In this document: positions 49,715-61,556 of the stretch, piece after piece
Numbering within the stretch: the stretch's first letter is position 1
Layout: each line of letters begins with the position of its first letter
Assembly (NCBI RefSeq): GCF_027627455.1
Contig: NZ_CP115483.1
Span: 1,612,001-1,676,000 of the forward strand
DNA length: 64,000 bases
Source: Sphingobacterium sp. SYP-B4668
GTDB taxonomy: Bacteria; Bacteroidota; Bacteroidia; Sphingobacteriales; Sphingobacteriaceae
Direction of reading: 5' to 3'
Program-made: the position numbers and the translations under genes
Notes under the pieces: model-generated
The model's database searches: none
Told to the model about the DNA's origin: nothing
The model's input: only the letters and a program-made list of their open reading frames with translations

Positions 49715-50110
49715 TTTTCTGTCAAATTATTTTAATCATTCCCACTATATAGGGTATTTGTCTGATTTTTTTTGCTTTATATGTTGTCTCATTTTTTATT
49801 TGGACAACAAGATGATAAAATGAGACAGTATGAGACGAGGACATACTTACATTTGTCGCCAATATCAGACTACCCTATGGGTAGGAATGAGTGTTGTTGA
49901 GTAGTGATATCTTTTTTTGTTAAAACAAAGTTTTTGTATAGCAAATTTTTGCTATAATGCCTTGAACTATATCAGATGTATAAAAAAAAGCTTTTCCTTT
50001 ATGTCGATATCGTTTAATCTCTTTTAACCTAGTTTTAATATATCGCTATCTGTGGAATTGAATCTGATCATAGGGATTCTGTATTGATACAATATTACCA
50101 AATAGTAATT
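49715..50110. promoter_or_regulatory. Control region of module 2 with inverted and direct repeats
   Basis: 396 bases without a gene. TGTCTCATTTT (49785-49795) and AAAATGAGACA (49817-49827) form an 11-base perfect inverted repeat. ATGAGAC recurs at 49820-49826 and 49830-49836, a direct repeat with a 10-base period, which is the usual geometry for AraC-family half-sites on one DNA face. Downstream, TATAGCAAATTTTTGCTATA (49937-49956) is a 20-base palindrome with 9-base arms. No exact TAnnTTTG box was found; the remaining sequence is AT-rich. No U-tract follows the first inverted repeat, so it is not a standard terminator. Confidence 0.55.
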
Positions 50111-52984
50111 ATGGAATTATTTAAAAAACCAACCCTTATTAATAGGGATTTCTGGCTGAAAATGCTGTGCTTGTCTCTAATTCTTTTATGTTCTTTTTCA
50201 TGGACATATGCCGACGGTTCTAAGGATTTGTATCCATTGGGTGTTCAGGGACACAGAGCCATGTTAAGTAGCTCGAATGCTGCTCCAAGCAATAGCTTTC
50301 CGTATCCCAATCTTGGGATACATTACGTCTATGTGCAAGCCGGAGAAATCATTACGTTGGCATCCAATGCACAGGATCCCTCCGGCACAAAACGGATTTA
50401 TCTGTATAGTCCCTCAGGAGCAGACGTGACGCCAGCTATAGGTGCCGCAGGGAATATTCCGAACCGGGCGGCTGAATTAGCAGGGCCAGCAAAACCGGCA
50501 ACAGCTGCTGTTGGTAATCAATATGTTCCTTTGTATTATACAGCACCTACAACAGGAATTTATCAGGTGAGTTTTCTTGGCGGGAATAGTCAAGGCTCAC
50601 AAGCTGGATTGGCGAATGGTAATTGGACAACAGGTACTTCAACGGGAAATGTGTCCGCATGGGATGTCTCTGTTTTTAAACCCGACGAAGATAAATTTGT
50701 CAGCGGTCGGGTGTGGACGAATGTTTTTAATTTCACAGCAAACGCCACCAATTATCGGGTATACGCTAAAGTGTATGTATTGACCAAAGATGGATATATC
50801 TACCGAACCGATCAAAACGGCATGAACGGGCAATTGTATACTTTTTTTGTTAATAATAATGGGGTTACAAATAGCAATACAAAGCAATCTATTTATAAAA
50901 GTGTGAACGCTTCAACCCCAACCAGTATTGAGGCGTTAGGATTAGGGTATAGTATTCATAATCCAAATCTTGCAGATACGGAGACCGATATTACTTATAA
51001 GATGTTTTACGCTCCTCCTGCTTTAGATATGCCAAGTGTGGCCTCTGGAGCAGTTCCTGGTGGAAGCACCTGGCTGAAAAATACGCCCATACTTCCTGAA
51101 GTGCAAGGCTTACACATAAAAGGGGTAGATGGTACTTTGGGGCAGGTAAGTAATAAAGGAGGGTATATTGGTTTTACTGCAGATGCACAGGGTCAATTCA
51201 TCGTTGAAATCAAAAGTGATGTGACTCCGGCAGCTTTTGTGACCCGAGAGATACGGGGCGTGGCCAGCATTGGTAATAATGAAGTGCTTTGGGATGGTAA
51301 AGGTGGGGATGGCATTCCTTTACCGCAAGGAAATGTGCCTGCTACAATAACCGTACGTATGCAGGGAGGGGAAGTCCATTTTCCCTATTTTGACGTGGAG
51401 AATAACCTTGATGGTGTTATTATCCAACGGTTAGATAACAATAATTTGAACAACGTACTCTCGGATACGGTATACTGGGATGATTCAGATATTACGGCGA
51501 CGACTGGTGCTTCAAATCCAAAAAATAACAGTCATCTTTCACCAACAAATAGTATTGGTATCCGCAGTAGCGTCAATGGACATAAATTTTCCAATGATTT
51601 TGGAAATAATAGATCATTGGACACTTGGACATTTATAAAAGGAGAAGCGAAGACTATCGCTACGAATATTATAGTCAATGAATCGGATTTGGAAGTGGCG
51701 AGCATTGTTGCGGATAACTTTCCTTCGACTATGGTTTCAGTGGGGGACGAATGGCAATATACGAGTGTGATGCGTAATAATGGGCCAAGTGCCGTACAGA
51801 CGAATACAGATCCGCTCAATGGGCCGATTACCCGGGGTGCGACATTTCGCTTTTACGTACCCGCAGGCGTTGCAATTAGTACAAATCCGGCCGATATCAC
51901 CTTCAGCTCAGCATGTGCTGTACTTGTAGGTACACCTACTTTTGCGAACGGAGTTTTTGAAGCCATAGTGGATATGCCCTCTGGTTGCCAAGCAACGATT
52001 TCAGTCAAAGCTTCGGTAGTGAGTTCATTGGGTACTTATAATGGAAAGATTTATACCTGGGCTACAATCCTTAGACCCAATGATTATACAGATATTAATG
52101 CTACCAATCCGGATATAACCATACCGCCTACGGATCCTTTCTTTGAGGCCAACGGTATTAATCAGGATTACACGACAGTGGCAACAGGAGATCCTACACA
52201 AGTAGATTTAACGCAAACAAACAATATTAAGCTAAATGGAGAGCTTTCCATGGTGGCTGATTTGGCAATTACCAAGGAAGTATCTGCTGGGCCATGGCAC
52301 GTACGTGCGCCAGTGACTTTTACACTTACAGCAGTAAATAATGGTCCGTCAGATGCGACTGGAGTGAAGGTGACGGATCTGTTACCAAGTGGATACCTGT
52401 TTATTTCAGCTACTCCTTCGACGGGGGCATACGATGCGACGACAGGTGTTTGGACTATTGGTAACCTCTCGTCAGTTAATGGAAGCAATATTGCTACACT
52501 TTCTATCGTAGCTGAAATACAACAATCAGGAGATTATACAAACGTAGCGACTATTGCAAGTGACGTATTCGATAATGATACGAACAATAATCAAGATGAA
52601 GCCGGTGTAGTTACACCATCACCTGCAGCAGCAGATCTGGCAATAGAGAAAGTTGTGAACAATAATCGCCCAATTGTGGGAGATGAGGTGACATTTACAA
52701 TGACCGTAACCAATAATGGTCCTTCGAGAGCCACTAATGTAAACGTTACTGATATCGTGCCAAATGGGTACACAGTAACCAATGTAGCGGTAGATGAAGG
52801 AAGCTGGAATGCGCCTAATTGGACAATTCCTTCATTAGCAAGCGGAGGATCTTATACGATGACAATTACGGCGAATGTGCTCGCTTCGGGTACATATAAT
52901 AATACGGCAACAGTTGTAGCAAATGAATATGACCCGGATAAAACCAATAATACTGATGAAGTATTAGTAGAGTTGGCCGCACCA

Positions 52985-55900
52985 TCATATACCTTAATTA
53001 AAGGCGCTAAGCTTACTACCGATAATGGTACGTTAGGTAAGGCGGATGTCAATGATGTGATTACGTATACCTTTACGGTTAAGAACACAGGCAATGTTAC
53101 GTTGAAAGATGTAAGAGTGAGCGACCCTCTTGCGAACCTGAGTGCTATCAGTCCAGCTTCTGCTGCTAGTTTAGCTCCTGGTGCTAGTGCTACCTTTACA
53201 GCTACATACACGGTTGTTCAGACAGACGTTGATCGCGGTTCAGTAGAGAACGTTGCTACGGTTAACGGTAAGGGCCCTGACGGTACAACAACTGTTCCTC
53301 CGGTGGAATCTACCCCTGAAGATCCTGCCAATCCGGGCAGCGGCGATCCAGATCCGGGCAAGACACCTGGCGATCCTACGGTTGTTGAAGCAGATGATAC
53401 AGCATCTTACACCTTAGTTAAAGGCGCTGAGCTTACTACCGATAACGGTACAGTGGGTAAGGCGGATGTCAATGATGTGATTACATATACCTTTACGGTT
53501 AAGAATACAGGTAAGGTTACGTTGAAAAACGTTACGGTTAGTGACCCTCTTGCGAACCTGAGTACTATCAGCCCAGCTTCTGCTGCTAGTTTAGCTCCTG
53601 GTGCTAGTGCTACCTTTACAGCTACATACACGGTTGTTCAGACTGATGTCGACCGTGGTTCAGTAGAGAACGTTGCTACGGTTAACGGTAAGGGCCCTGA
53701 CGGTACAACAACTGTTCCTCCGGTGGAATCTACCCCTGAAGATCCTGCCAATCCGGGCAGCGGCGATCCAGATCCGGGCAAGACACCTGGCGATCCTACG
53801 GTTGTTGAAGCAGATGATACAGCATCTTACACCTTAGTTAAAGGCGCTAAGCTTACTACCGATAACGGTACAGTGGGTAAGGCGGATGTCAATGATGTGA
53901 TTACGTATACCTTTACGGTTAAGAATACAGGTAAGGTTACGTTGAAAAACGTAACGGTTAGTGACCCTCTTGCGAACCTGAGTACTATCAGCCCAGCTTC
54001 TGCTGCTAGTTTAGCTCCTGGTGCTAGTGCTACCTTTACAGCTACATACACGGTTGTTCAGACAGACGTTGATCGCGGTTCAGTAGAGAACGTTGCTACG
54101 GTTAACGGTAAGGGCCCTGACGGTACAACAACTGTTCCTCCGGTGGAATCTACCCCTGAAGATCCTAACAATCCGGGCAGCGGCGATCCAGATCCGGGCA
54201 AGACACCTGGCGATCCTACGGTTGTTGAAGCAGATGATACAGCATCTTACACCTTAGTTAAAGGCGCTAAGCTTACTACCGATAACGGTACAGTGGGTAA
54301 GGCGGATGTCAATGATGTGATTACGTATACCTTTACGGTTAAGAATACAGGTAAGGTTACGTTGAAAAACGTTACGGTTAGTGACCCTCTTGCGAACCTG
54401 AGTACTATCAGCCCAGCTTCTGCTGCTAGTTTAGCTCCTGGTGCTAGTGCTACCTTTACAGCTACATACACGGTTGTTCAGACTGATGTCGACCGTGGTT
54501 CAGTAGAGAACGTTGCTACGGTTAACGGTAAGGGCCCTGACGGTACAACAACTGTTCCTCCGGTGGAATCTACCCCTGAAGATCCTGCCAATCCGGGCAG
54601 CGGCGATCCAGATCCGGGCAAGACACCTGGCGATCCTACGGTTGTTGAAGCAGATGATACAGCATCTTACACCTTAGTTAAAGGCGCTAAGCTTACTACC
54701 GATAACGGTACAGTGGGTAAGGCGGATGTCAATGATGTGATTACGTATACCTTTACGGTTAAGAATACAGGTAAGGTTACGTTGAAAAACGTTACGGTTA
54801 GTGACCCTCTTGCGAACCTGAGTGCTATCAGCCCAGCTTCTGCTGCTAGTTTAGCTCCTGGTGCTAGTGCTACCTTTACAGCTACATACACGGTTGTTCA
54901 GACAGACGTTGATCGCGGTTCAGTAGAGAACGTTGCTACGGTTAACGGTAAGGGCCCTGACGGTACAACAACTGTTCCTCCGGTGGAATCTACCCCTGAA
55001 GATCCTGCCAATCCGGGCAGCGGCGATCCAGATCCGGGCAAGACACCTGGCGATCCTACGGTTGTTGAAGCAGATGATACAGCATCTTACACCTTAGTTA
55101 AAGGCGCTGAGCTTACTACCGATAACGGTACAGTGGGTAAGGCGGATGTCAATGATGTGATTACATATACCTTTACGGTTAAGAATACAGGTAAGGTTAC
55201 GTTGAAAAACGTTACGGTTAGTGACCCTCTTGCGAACCTGAGTGCTATCAGCCCAGCTTCTGCTGCTAGTTTAGCTCCTGGTGCTAGTGCTACCTTTACA
55301 GCTACATACACGGTTGTTCAGACAGACGTTGATCGCGGTTCAGTAGAGAACGTTGCTACGGTTAACGGTAAGGGCCCTGACGGTACAACAACTGTTCCTC
55401 CGGTGGAATCTACCCCTGAAGATCCTGCCAATCCGGGCAGCGGCGATCCAGATCCGGGCAAGACACCTGGCGATCCTACGGTTGTTGAAGCAGATGATAC
55501 AGCATCATATACCTTAATTAAAGGCGCTAAGCTTACTACCGATAACGGTACAGTGGGTAAGGCGGATGTCAATGATGTGATTACATATACCTTTACGGTT
55601 AAGAACACAGGCAATGTTACGTTGAAAGATGTAAGAGTGAGCGACCCTCTTGCGAACCTGAGTGCTATCAGTCCAGCTTCTGCTGCTAGTTTAGCTCCTG
55701 GTGCTAGTGCTACCTTTACAGCTACATACACGGTTGTTCAGACAGACGTTGATCGCGGTTCAGTAGAGAACGTTGCTACGGTTAACGGTAAGGGCCCTGA
55801 CGGTACAACAACTGTTCCTCCGGTGGAATCTACCCCTGAAGATCCTGCCAATCCGGGCAGCGGCGATCCAGATCCGGGCAAGACACCTGGCGATCCTACG

Positions 55901-58017
55901 GTTGTTGAAGCAGATGATACAGCATCTTACACCTTAGTTAAAGGCGCTAAGCTTACTACCGATAACGGTACAGTGGGTAAGGCGGATGTCAATGATGTGA
56001 TTACATATACCTTTACGGTTAAGAATACAGGTAAGGTTACGTTGAAAAACGTAACGGTTAGTGACCCTCTTGCGAACCTGAGTGCTATCAGCCCAGCTTC
56101 TGCTGCTAGTTTAGCTCCTGGTGCTAGTGCTACCTTTACAGCTACATATACGGTTGTTCAGACAGACGTTGATCGCGGTTCAGTAGAGAACGTTGCTACG
56201 GTTAACGGTAAGGGCCCTGACGGTACAACAACTGTTCCTCCGGTGGAATCTACCCCTGAAGATCCTGCCAATCCGGGCAGCGGCGATCCAGATCCGGGCA
56301 AGACACCTGGCGATCCTACGGTTGTTGAAGCAGATGATACAGCATCTTACACCTTAGTTAAAGGCGCTGAGCTTACTACCGATAACGGTACAGTGGGTAA
56401 GGCGGATGTCAATGATGTGATTACATATACCTTTACGGTTAAGAATACAGGTAAGGTTACGTTGAAAAACGTTACGGTTAGTGACCCTCTTGCGAACCTG
56501 AGTGCTATCAGCCCAGCTTCTGCTGCTAGTTTAGCTCCTGGTGCTAGTGCTACCTTTACAGCTACATACACGGTTGTTCAGACAGACGTTGATCGCGGTT
56601 CAGTAGAGAACGTTGCTACGGTTAACGGTAAGGCCCTGACGGTACAACAACTGTTCCTCCGGTGGAATCTACCCCTGAAGATCCTAACAATCCGGGCAGC
56701 GGCGATCCAGATCCGGGCAAGACACCTGGCGATCCTACGGTTGTTGAAGCAGATGATACAGCATCTTACACCTTAGTTAAAGGCGCTAAGCTTACTACCG
56801 ATAACGGTACAGTGGGTAAGGCGGATGTCAATGATGTGATTACGTATACCTTTACGGTTAAGAATACAGGTAAGGTTACGTTGAAAAACGTTACGGTTAG
56901 TGACCCTCTTGCGAACCTGAGTACTATCAGCCCAGCTTCTGCTGCTAGTTTAGCTCCTGGTGCTAGTGCTACCTTTACAGCTACATACACGGTTGTTCAG
57001 ACTGATGTCGACCGTGGTTCAGTAGAGAACGTTGCTACGGTTAACGGTAAGGGCCCTGACGGTACAACAACTGTTCCTCCGGTGGAATCTACCCCTGAAG
57101 ATCCTGCCAATCCGGGCAGCGGCGATCCAGATCCGGGCAAGACACCTGGCGATCCTACGGTTGTTGAAGCAGATGATACAGCATCTTACACCTTAGTTAA
57201 AGGCGCTAAGCTTACTACCGATAACGGTACAGTGGGTAAGGCGGATGTCAATGATGTGATTACGTATACCTTTACGGTTAAGAATACAGGTAAGGTTACG
57301 TTGAAAAACGTAACGGTTAGTGACCCTCTTGCGAACCTGAGTACTATCAGCCCAGCTTCTGCTGCTAGTTTAGCTCCTGGTGCTAGTGCTACCTTTACAG
57401 CTACATACACGGTTGTTCAGACAGACGTTGATCGCGGTTCAGTAGAGAACGTTGCTACGGTTAACGGTAAGGGCCCTGACGGTACAACAACTGTTCCTCC
57501 GGTGGAATCTACCCCTGAAGATCCTGCCAATCCGGGCAGCGGCGATCCAGATCCGGGCAAGACACCTGGCGATCCTACGGTTGTTGAAGCAGATGATACA
57601 GCATCTTACACCTTAGTTAAAGGCGCTGAGCTTACTACCGATAACGGTACAGTGGGTAAGGCGGATGTCAATGATGTGATTACATATACCTTTACGGTTA
57701 AGAATACAGGTAAGGTTACGTTGAAAAACGTTACGGTTAGTGACCCTCTTGCGAACCTGAGTGCTATCAGCCCAGCTTCTGCTGCTAGTTTAGCTCCTGG
57801 TGCTACGGCTACGTTTACCGCTACATATAGGGTTGTTCAGACTGATGTCGACCGCGGTTCAGTAGAGAACGTTGCTACGGTTAACGGTAAGGGCCCTGAC
57901 GGTACAACAACTGTTCCTCCGGTGGAATCTACCCCTGAAGATCCTAACAATCCAGGTACACCAGATCCGGGCAAGACACCTGGCGATCCTACTACTGTTG
58001 AAGCAGATGATGCAGGA
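52985..58017 (+). repeat. Tandem array of twelve 420-bp coding repeats (module 2)
   Basis: Unit starts are 52985, 53405, 53825, 54245, 54665, 55085, 55505, 55925, 56345, 56764, 57184 and 57604. The period is 420 bp (140 codons) except unit 9, which is 419 because of the lost G, and unit 12, which is 414 because its linker reads PGTPDPGK instead of PGSGDPDPGK. Each unit is a DUF11-type beta sandwich (YTFTVKNTGKVTLKNVTVSD) plus a Pro/Gly/Asp linker (ESTPEDPANPGSGDPDPGK). Silent and amino-acid variants are reshuffled between units, indicating recombination or gene conversion. Confidence 0.95.
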
Positions 58018-58401
58018 GAGCTTAAGGTCGTGAAAACGAGTCTTCCAGTAACAGGGTTTTTGCACGCTGGTGATAAAATTGAATATTTAATAGAAGTTAG
58101 TAATACGGGTAAGGTCACGTTATTTGATGTTGTTGTAACGGATGCTAATGCCGATGTTAAAAATGTTGGAACTATTGCAAAATTAGAGGTAGGGAAAACG
58201 GTACAGTTAACGGCATTCCATACGATTACACAAGCCGATATGATTAAAGGCTTTGTATCTAACATTGCGAAAGCAGAAGGTAAGGATCCGAAAGATAATC
58301 CAGTTACTGGCGAATCTACTTCCGGTAATACGCCAAATCCTGGGGATCCTACAGATCCAAATTGTGCAGACTGTACAATCACCCCATTACCTTGGGTGCC
58401 A

Positions 58402-60230
58402 ATCGAAGCAGTGGTCGATACGCCGCCGGCGATTAACGGTAAGGACGGTGGTCAAACACCAAATGTACTGGATAATGATAAATTGAATAACAAACCAGTT
58501 GATCCGAAGGATGTTGTGATTACGGTAGAGAAACCTGCAGATCCAAAAACACCTGGGGTTCCTGTTCCTACGTTAGATCCTAAAACTGGTGTCGTTACAG
58601 TAGGTCCAGAGACACCAGCAGGCGAGTACGAGATTACCTATAAAATCTGTGAGGTATTGAATCCGAACAACTGTTCTACGACTACAGTTACTATTGTTGT
58701 AGAAGCACCTCTAATCGAAGCAGTGGTAGATACGCCACCAGCAATCAATGGTAAGGATGGCGGTAAGACCCCTAATGTACTGGACAACGATAAATTGAAC
58801 AACACGCCAGTTGATCCGAAGGATGTTGTGATTACGGTAGAGAAACCGGCAGATCCAAAAACACCTGGGGCTCCTGTTCCTACGTTAGATCCTAAAACAG
58901 GTGTCGTTACAGTAGATCCAGAGACACCAGCAGGCGAGTACGAGATTACGTACAAGATCTGTGAGGTATTGAATCCAAACAATTGTTCTACGACTACAGT
59001 TACGATTGTGGTAGATGCACCTCCGATCGAAGCAGTGGTCGATACACCTCCTGCGATCAACGGTAAGGACGGTGGTCAGACACCAAACGTACTGGACAAT
59101 GATAAATTGAATAACAAACCGGTCGATCCGAAGGATGTGGTTGTTACGGTAGAGAAACCTGCAGATCCAAAAACACCAGGGGCAGCAGTTCCTACACTAG
59201 ATCCTAAAACAGGTATCGTAACGGTTGCACCGGGTACACCAGCAGGCGAATACGAGATTACATACAAGATCTGTGAGGTATTGAATCCGAACAACTGTTC
59301 GACGACTACGGTAAGTATCGTTGTGGAAGCAGCACCGATCGAGGCAGTGGTCGATACGCCGCCGGCGATCAACGGTAAGGACGGTGGTCAAACACCAAAC
59401 GTACTGGACAATGATAAATTGAACAACAAACCGGTCGATCCGAAGGATGTGGTTGTAACGGTAGAGAAACCAGCCGATCCAAAAACACCAGGGGCAGCAG
59501 TTCCTACATTGGACCCGAGCACGGGTATCGTAACGGTTGCACCGGGTACACCAGCGGGCGAGTACGAGATTACGTACAAGATCTGTGAGGTATTGAATCC
59601 GAACAACTGTTCGACGACTACCGTAACTATCGTTGTGGAAGCAGCACCGATCGAGGCAGTGGTCGATACGCCACCAGCGATTAACGGCAAAGATGGCGGT
59701 CAGACACCTAGTGTATTGGATAATGATAAGTTAAATGGTAAACCTGTAAATCCTAAAGATGTGGTACTGACACCAGGTGTATCACCTGAAAATGGCATCG
59801 TGATGAATCCAGATGGGACCATTACTGTAGGTCCAGAGACACCAGCAGGAACGTATGAATATCCATATACGATCTGTGAGGTGTTGAACCCGAAAAATTG
59901 TAATAGTACAACGGTCACTATAGTCGTAGAAGCACCAGCTATGGAGGCGAATGATGATAATTTTGAAGTAGAGTGGAATAAGAAGACTGTAACTGTGACG
60001 GAGAGTGTACTCACCAACGATCGTTATAATAAAGGTGCTGTAAATTTAGAAGAAGTGACCTTGAAACCTGGCGTGCCATCACATAGTGGGTTGAATATGA
60101 ATCCAGATGGAACGATTAACATTGCGGCGGGTACTCGACCAGGTACGTACGAGTATCCTTACACCATTTGTGATAAATTGAATCCGGATGTTTGTAAGGA
60201 TGCGATTGCAACAATTGTCATTACTTCTGA
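58402..60230 (+). repeat. Second tandem array in the module 2 giant gene (312-bp units)
   Basis: Units begin at 58402, 58714, 59026, 59338 (each 312 bp) and 59650 (291 bp), followed by a strongly diverged unit from 59941. Each encodes an Ig/cadherin-like module: IEAVVDTPPAINGKDGGQ, LDNDKLNNKPVDPKDVV, LDPKTGVVTV, GEYEITYKICEVLNPNNCST. The LDND motif and acidic loops suggest calcium binding, as in cadherin-like repeats of bacterial adhesins. Confidence 0.9.
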
Positions 60231-60514
60231 GCTTCATATTCCAAATATCTTTACACCAAATGGGGATGGGTATAACGAAAAATTCGAAATTATCGGTAGC
60301 GAGGGTTTTGATCGTATTTCGGTGACAATTGTCAATAGATGGGGTAATGAGGTGTATCGTAATGCTAATTACAATAATAATTGGGCAGGGGAAGGTCTAA
60401 ATGACGGCACCTATTACTACATTATTGAAACTACAAAAGGAAGTGCGCAACAAGTTCACAAAGGTTGGGTACTGATCAAACGCAATTAAAGTCATGATTC
60501 ATAAAGAGAAGAAA

Positions 60515-61528
60515 ATGAAATACGCAAGATATGCAGCAATGACTGTGCTGGTCGTGATGGGAGTTTTGAAGGCAGGTGCTCAACAGAGTATCCAATTCAC
60601 CCAATATATCTTTAACTCTATGAGTGTCAATCCTGCTTATGCCGGGTATAAGGAAGAATGGTTTGCGCAAGTGGGATTGCGCAGCCAATGGGCCGGGTGG
60701 GAAGGAGCTCCTAAAACAGGCACGGTGTCCATTGATGGTGTGCTCGATCCTACGAGCAAACGCCATGGTGTGGGACTTAATGTCACTGCCGACAAACTGG
60801 GAGCCCAAGGCGCAACTTCAATCTACGGAAATTATGCTTTTCGATTACAGCTTGATGCGGAAGATACGCACCGGCTCAGTTTAGGAGTAGCTGGTGGAGT
60901 CTCTCAATACAGTCTAGATGGAAATAAATTGGATCCCAACGATTATGGAGATCAGGTCATTCCTCAAGGGAAAATATCAGATTGGGTACCGGATATTAGA
61001 CTCGGAGCTTATTATTATAATCCGCGTTGGTATGCAGGGGTTTCTGTGCAAGATCTTTTCAGCGGTACGAACTCTGGGTCGGACTATCGTTTTAATAAGA
61101 ATACCAGTGAGAATCTTTATCGCACTGTTAGCGGCTACTTAATTGCGGGGGCATTGTTCGAATTGGATAAAGGATTACATTTTAGACCAAGTATCTTACT
61201 CAAAGAGGATTTTAAAGGACCAACAGCATTAGATGTAAATGCCATGTTTGTTTTTAATGGAAAATTTTGGATAGGAGCTGGATATCGAACAAGAGCGAAA
61301 ATATTTAATCGTGAATATCAAGATCGAACGGTTGATAAACTTAACGCAGCCAATGCGATAACAGGTATCGCACAATTCTATGCTACCGAACGTTTACGTA
61401 TCGGCTATTCATATGACGCGATGATTAATAAAATGAGTGGCCTACAGAATGGTTCGCACGAGATTACTTTGGGAATTACCTTTGGAAACAGAGGGGCAAG
61501 TCAGTACTTAAGTCCTAGATTTTTCTAA
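60515..61528 (+). CDS. PorP/SprF-family T9SS outer-membrane protein, module 2
   Basis: 337 residues from the ATG at 60515. An ATG at 60494 is also in frame, but 60515 aligns with the start of the module 1 paralogue (MKYARYAAM against MKYGKYAAM), gives the same length, and is preceded by AAAGAGAAGAAA. A signal peptide ends before QQSIQFTQYIFNSMSVNPAYAG. The rest follows the family barrel to the C-terminal YLSPRFF. By analogy with sprF it should serve export or attachment of the giant protein encoded 25 bases upstream. It is highly similar to the module 1 copy, with most changes in loops (for example DPNDYGDQVIPQ against RPTEGNDQVLPD). Confidence 0.93.
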   Translation: MKYARYAAMTVLVVMGVLKAGAQQSIQFTQYIFNSMSVNPAYAGYKEEWFAQVGLRSQWAGWEGAPKTGTVSIDGVLDPTSKRHGVGLNVTADKLGAQGATSIYGNYAFRLQLDAEDTHRLSLGVAGGVSQYSLDGNKLDPNDYGDQVIPQGKISDWVPDIRLGAYYYNPRWYAGVSVQDLFSGTNSGSDYRFNKNTSENLYRTVSGYLIAGALFELDKGLHFRPSILLKEDFKGPTALDVNAMFVFNGKFWIGAGYRTRAKIFNREYQDRTVDKLNAANAITGIAQFYATERLRIGYSYDAMINKMSGLQNGSHEITLGITFGNRGASQYLSPRFF

Positions 61529-61556
61529 GTGTACAATCTAATATTTGAAAATTAAT

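Larger units (their letters stand above)
50111..60489 (+). pseudogene. Giant repetitive T9SS-exported surface protein (adhesin-like), module 2, interrupted by a 1-base frameshift
   Basis: Two overlapping frames (50111-56776 and 56662-60489) together encode one protein; one lost G near 56632 in repeat 9 splits them. Corrected, it is 3459 residues; as written, translation stops at 56776 after 2221 residues, the last 48 out of frame. The start at 50111 gives a signal peptide (FWLKMLCLSLILLCSFSW... YADG). Residues about 40-520 are unrecognised beta-rich sequence, followed by three DUF11-like domains (about 525-955), twelve 140-residue DUF11 repeats with Pro/Asp-rich linkers, one diverged copy, five to six repeats of about 104 residues (IEAVVDTPPAINGKDGG) and a type B T9SS C-terminal domain (IPNIFTPNGDGYNEKF, VNRWGNEVYRN). 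The break removes the secretion/anchoring domain, so without repair the product would stay periplasmic. It may be a sequencing or assembly error rather than a true pseudogene. Confidence 0.85.

Noticed and set aside
52852..57410. Repeated 74-codon minus-strand ORFs through the module 2 array
   Set aside because: Shadow frames of the 420-bp coding repeat, identical in each unit.
39301..58017. Tandem repeats that might be taken for CRISPR or satellite DNA
   Set aside because: The periods (306 and 420 bp) are multiples of three, stay in frame and encode Ig/DUF11-type modules; there are no short repeats with unique spacers and no cas genes.
56662..60489. A separate gene starting at a GTG at 56662
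   Set aside because: The GTG is an ordinary internal codon of the repeat (PPVES), there is no signal peptide or leader, and restoring one G joins it to the upstream frame.
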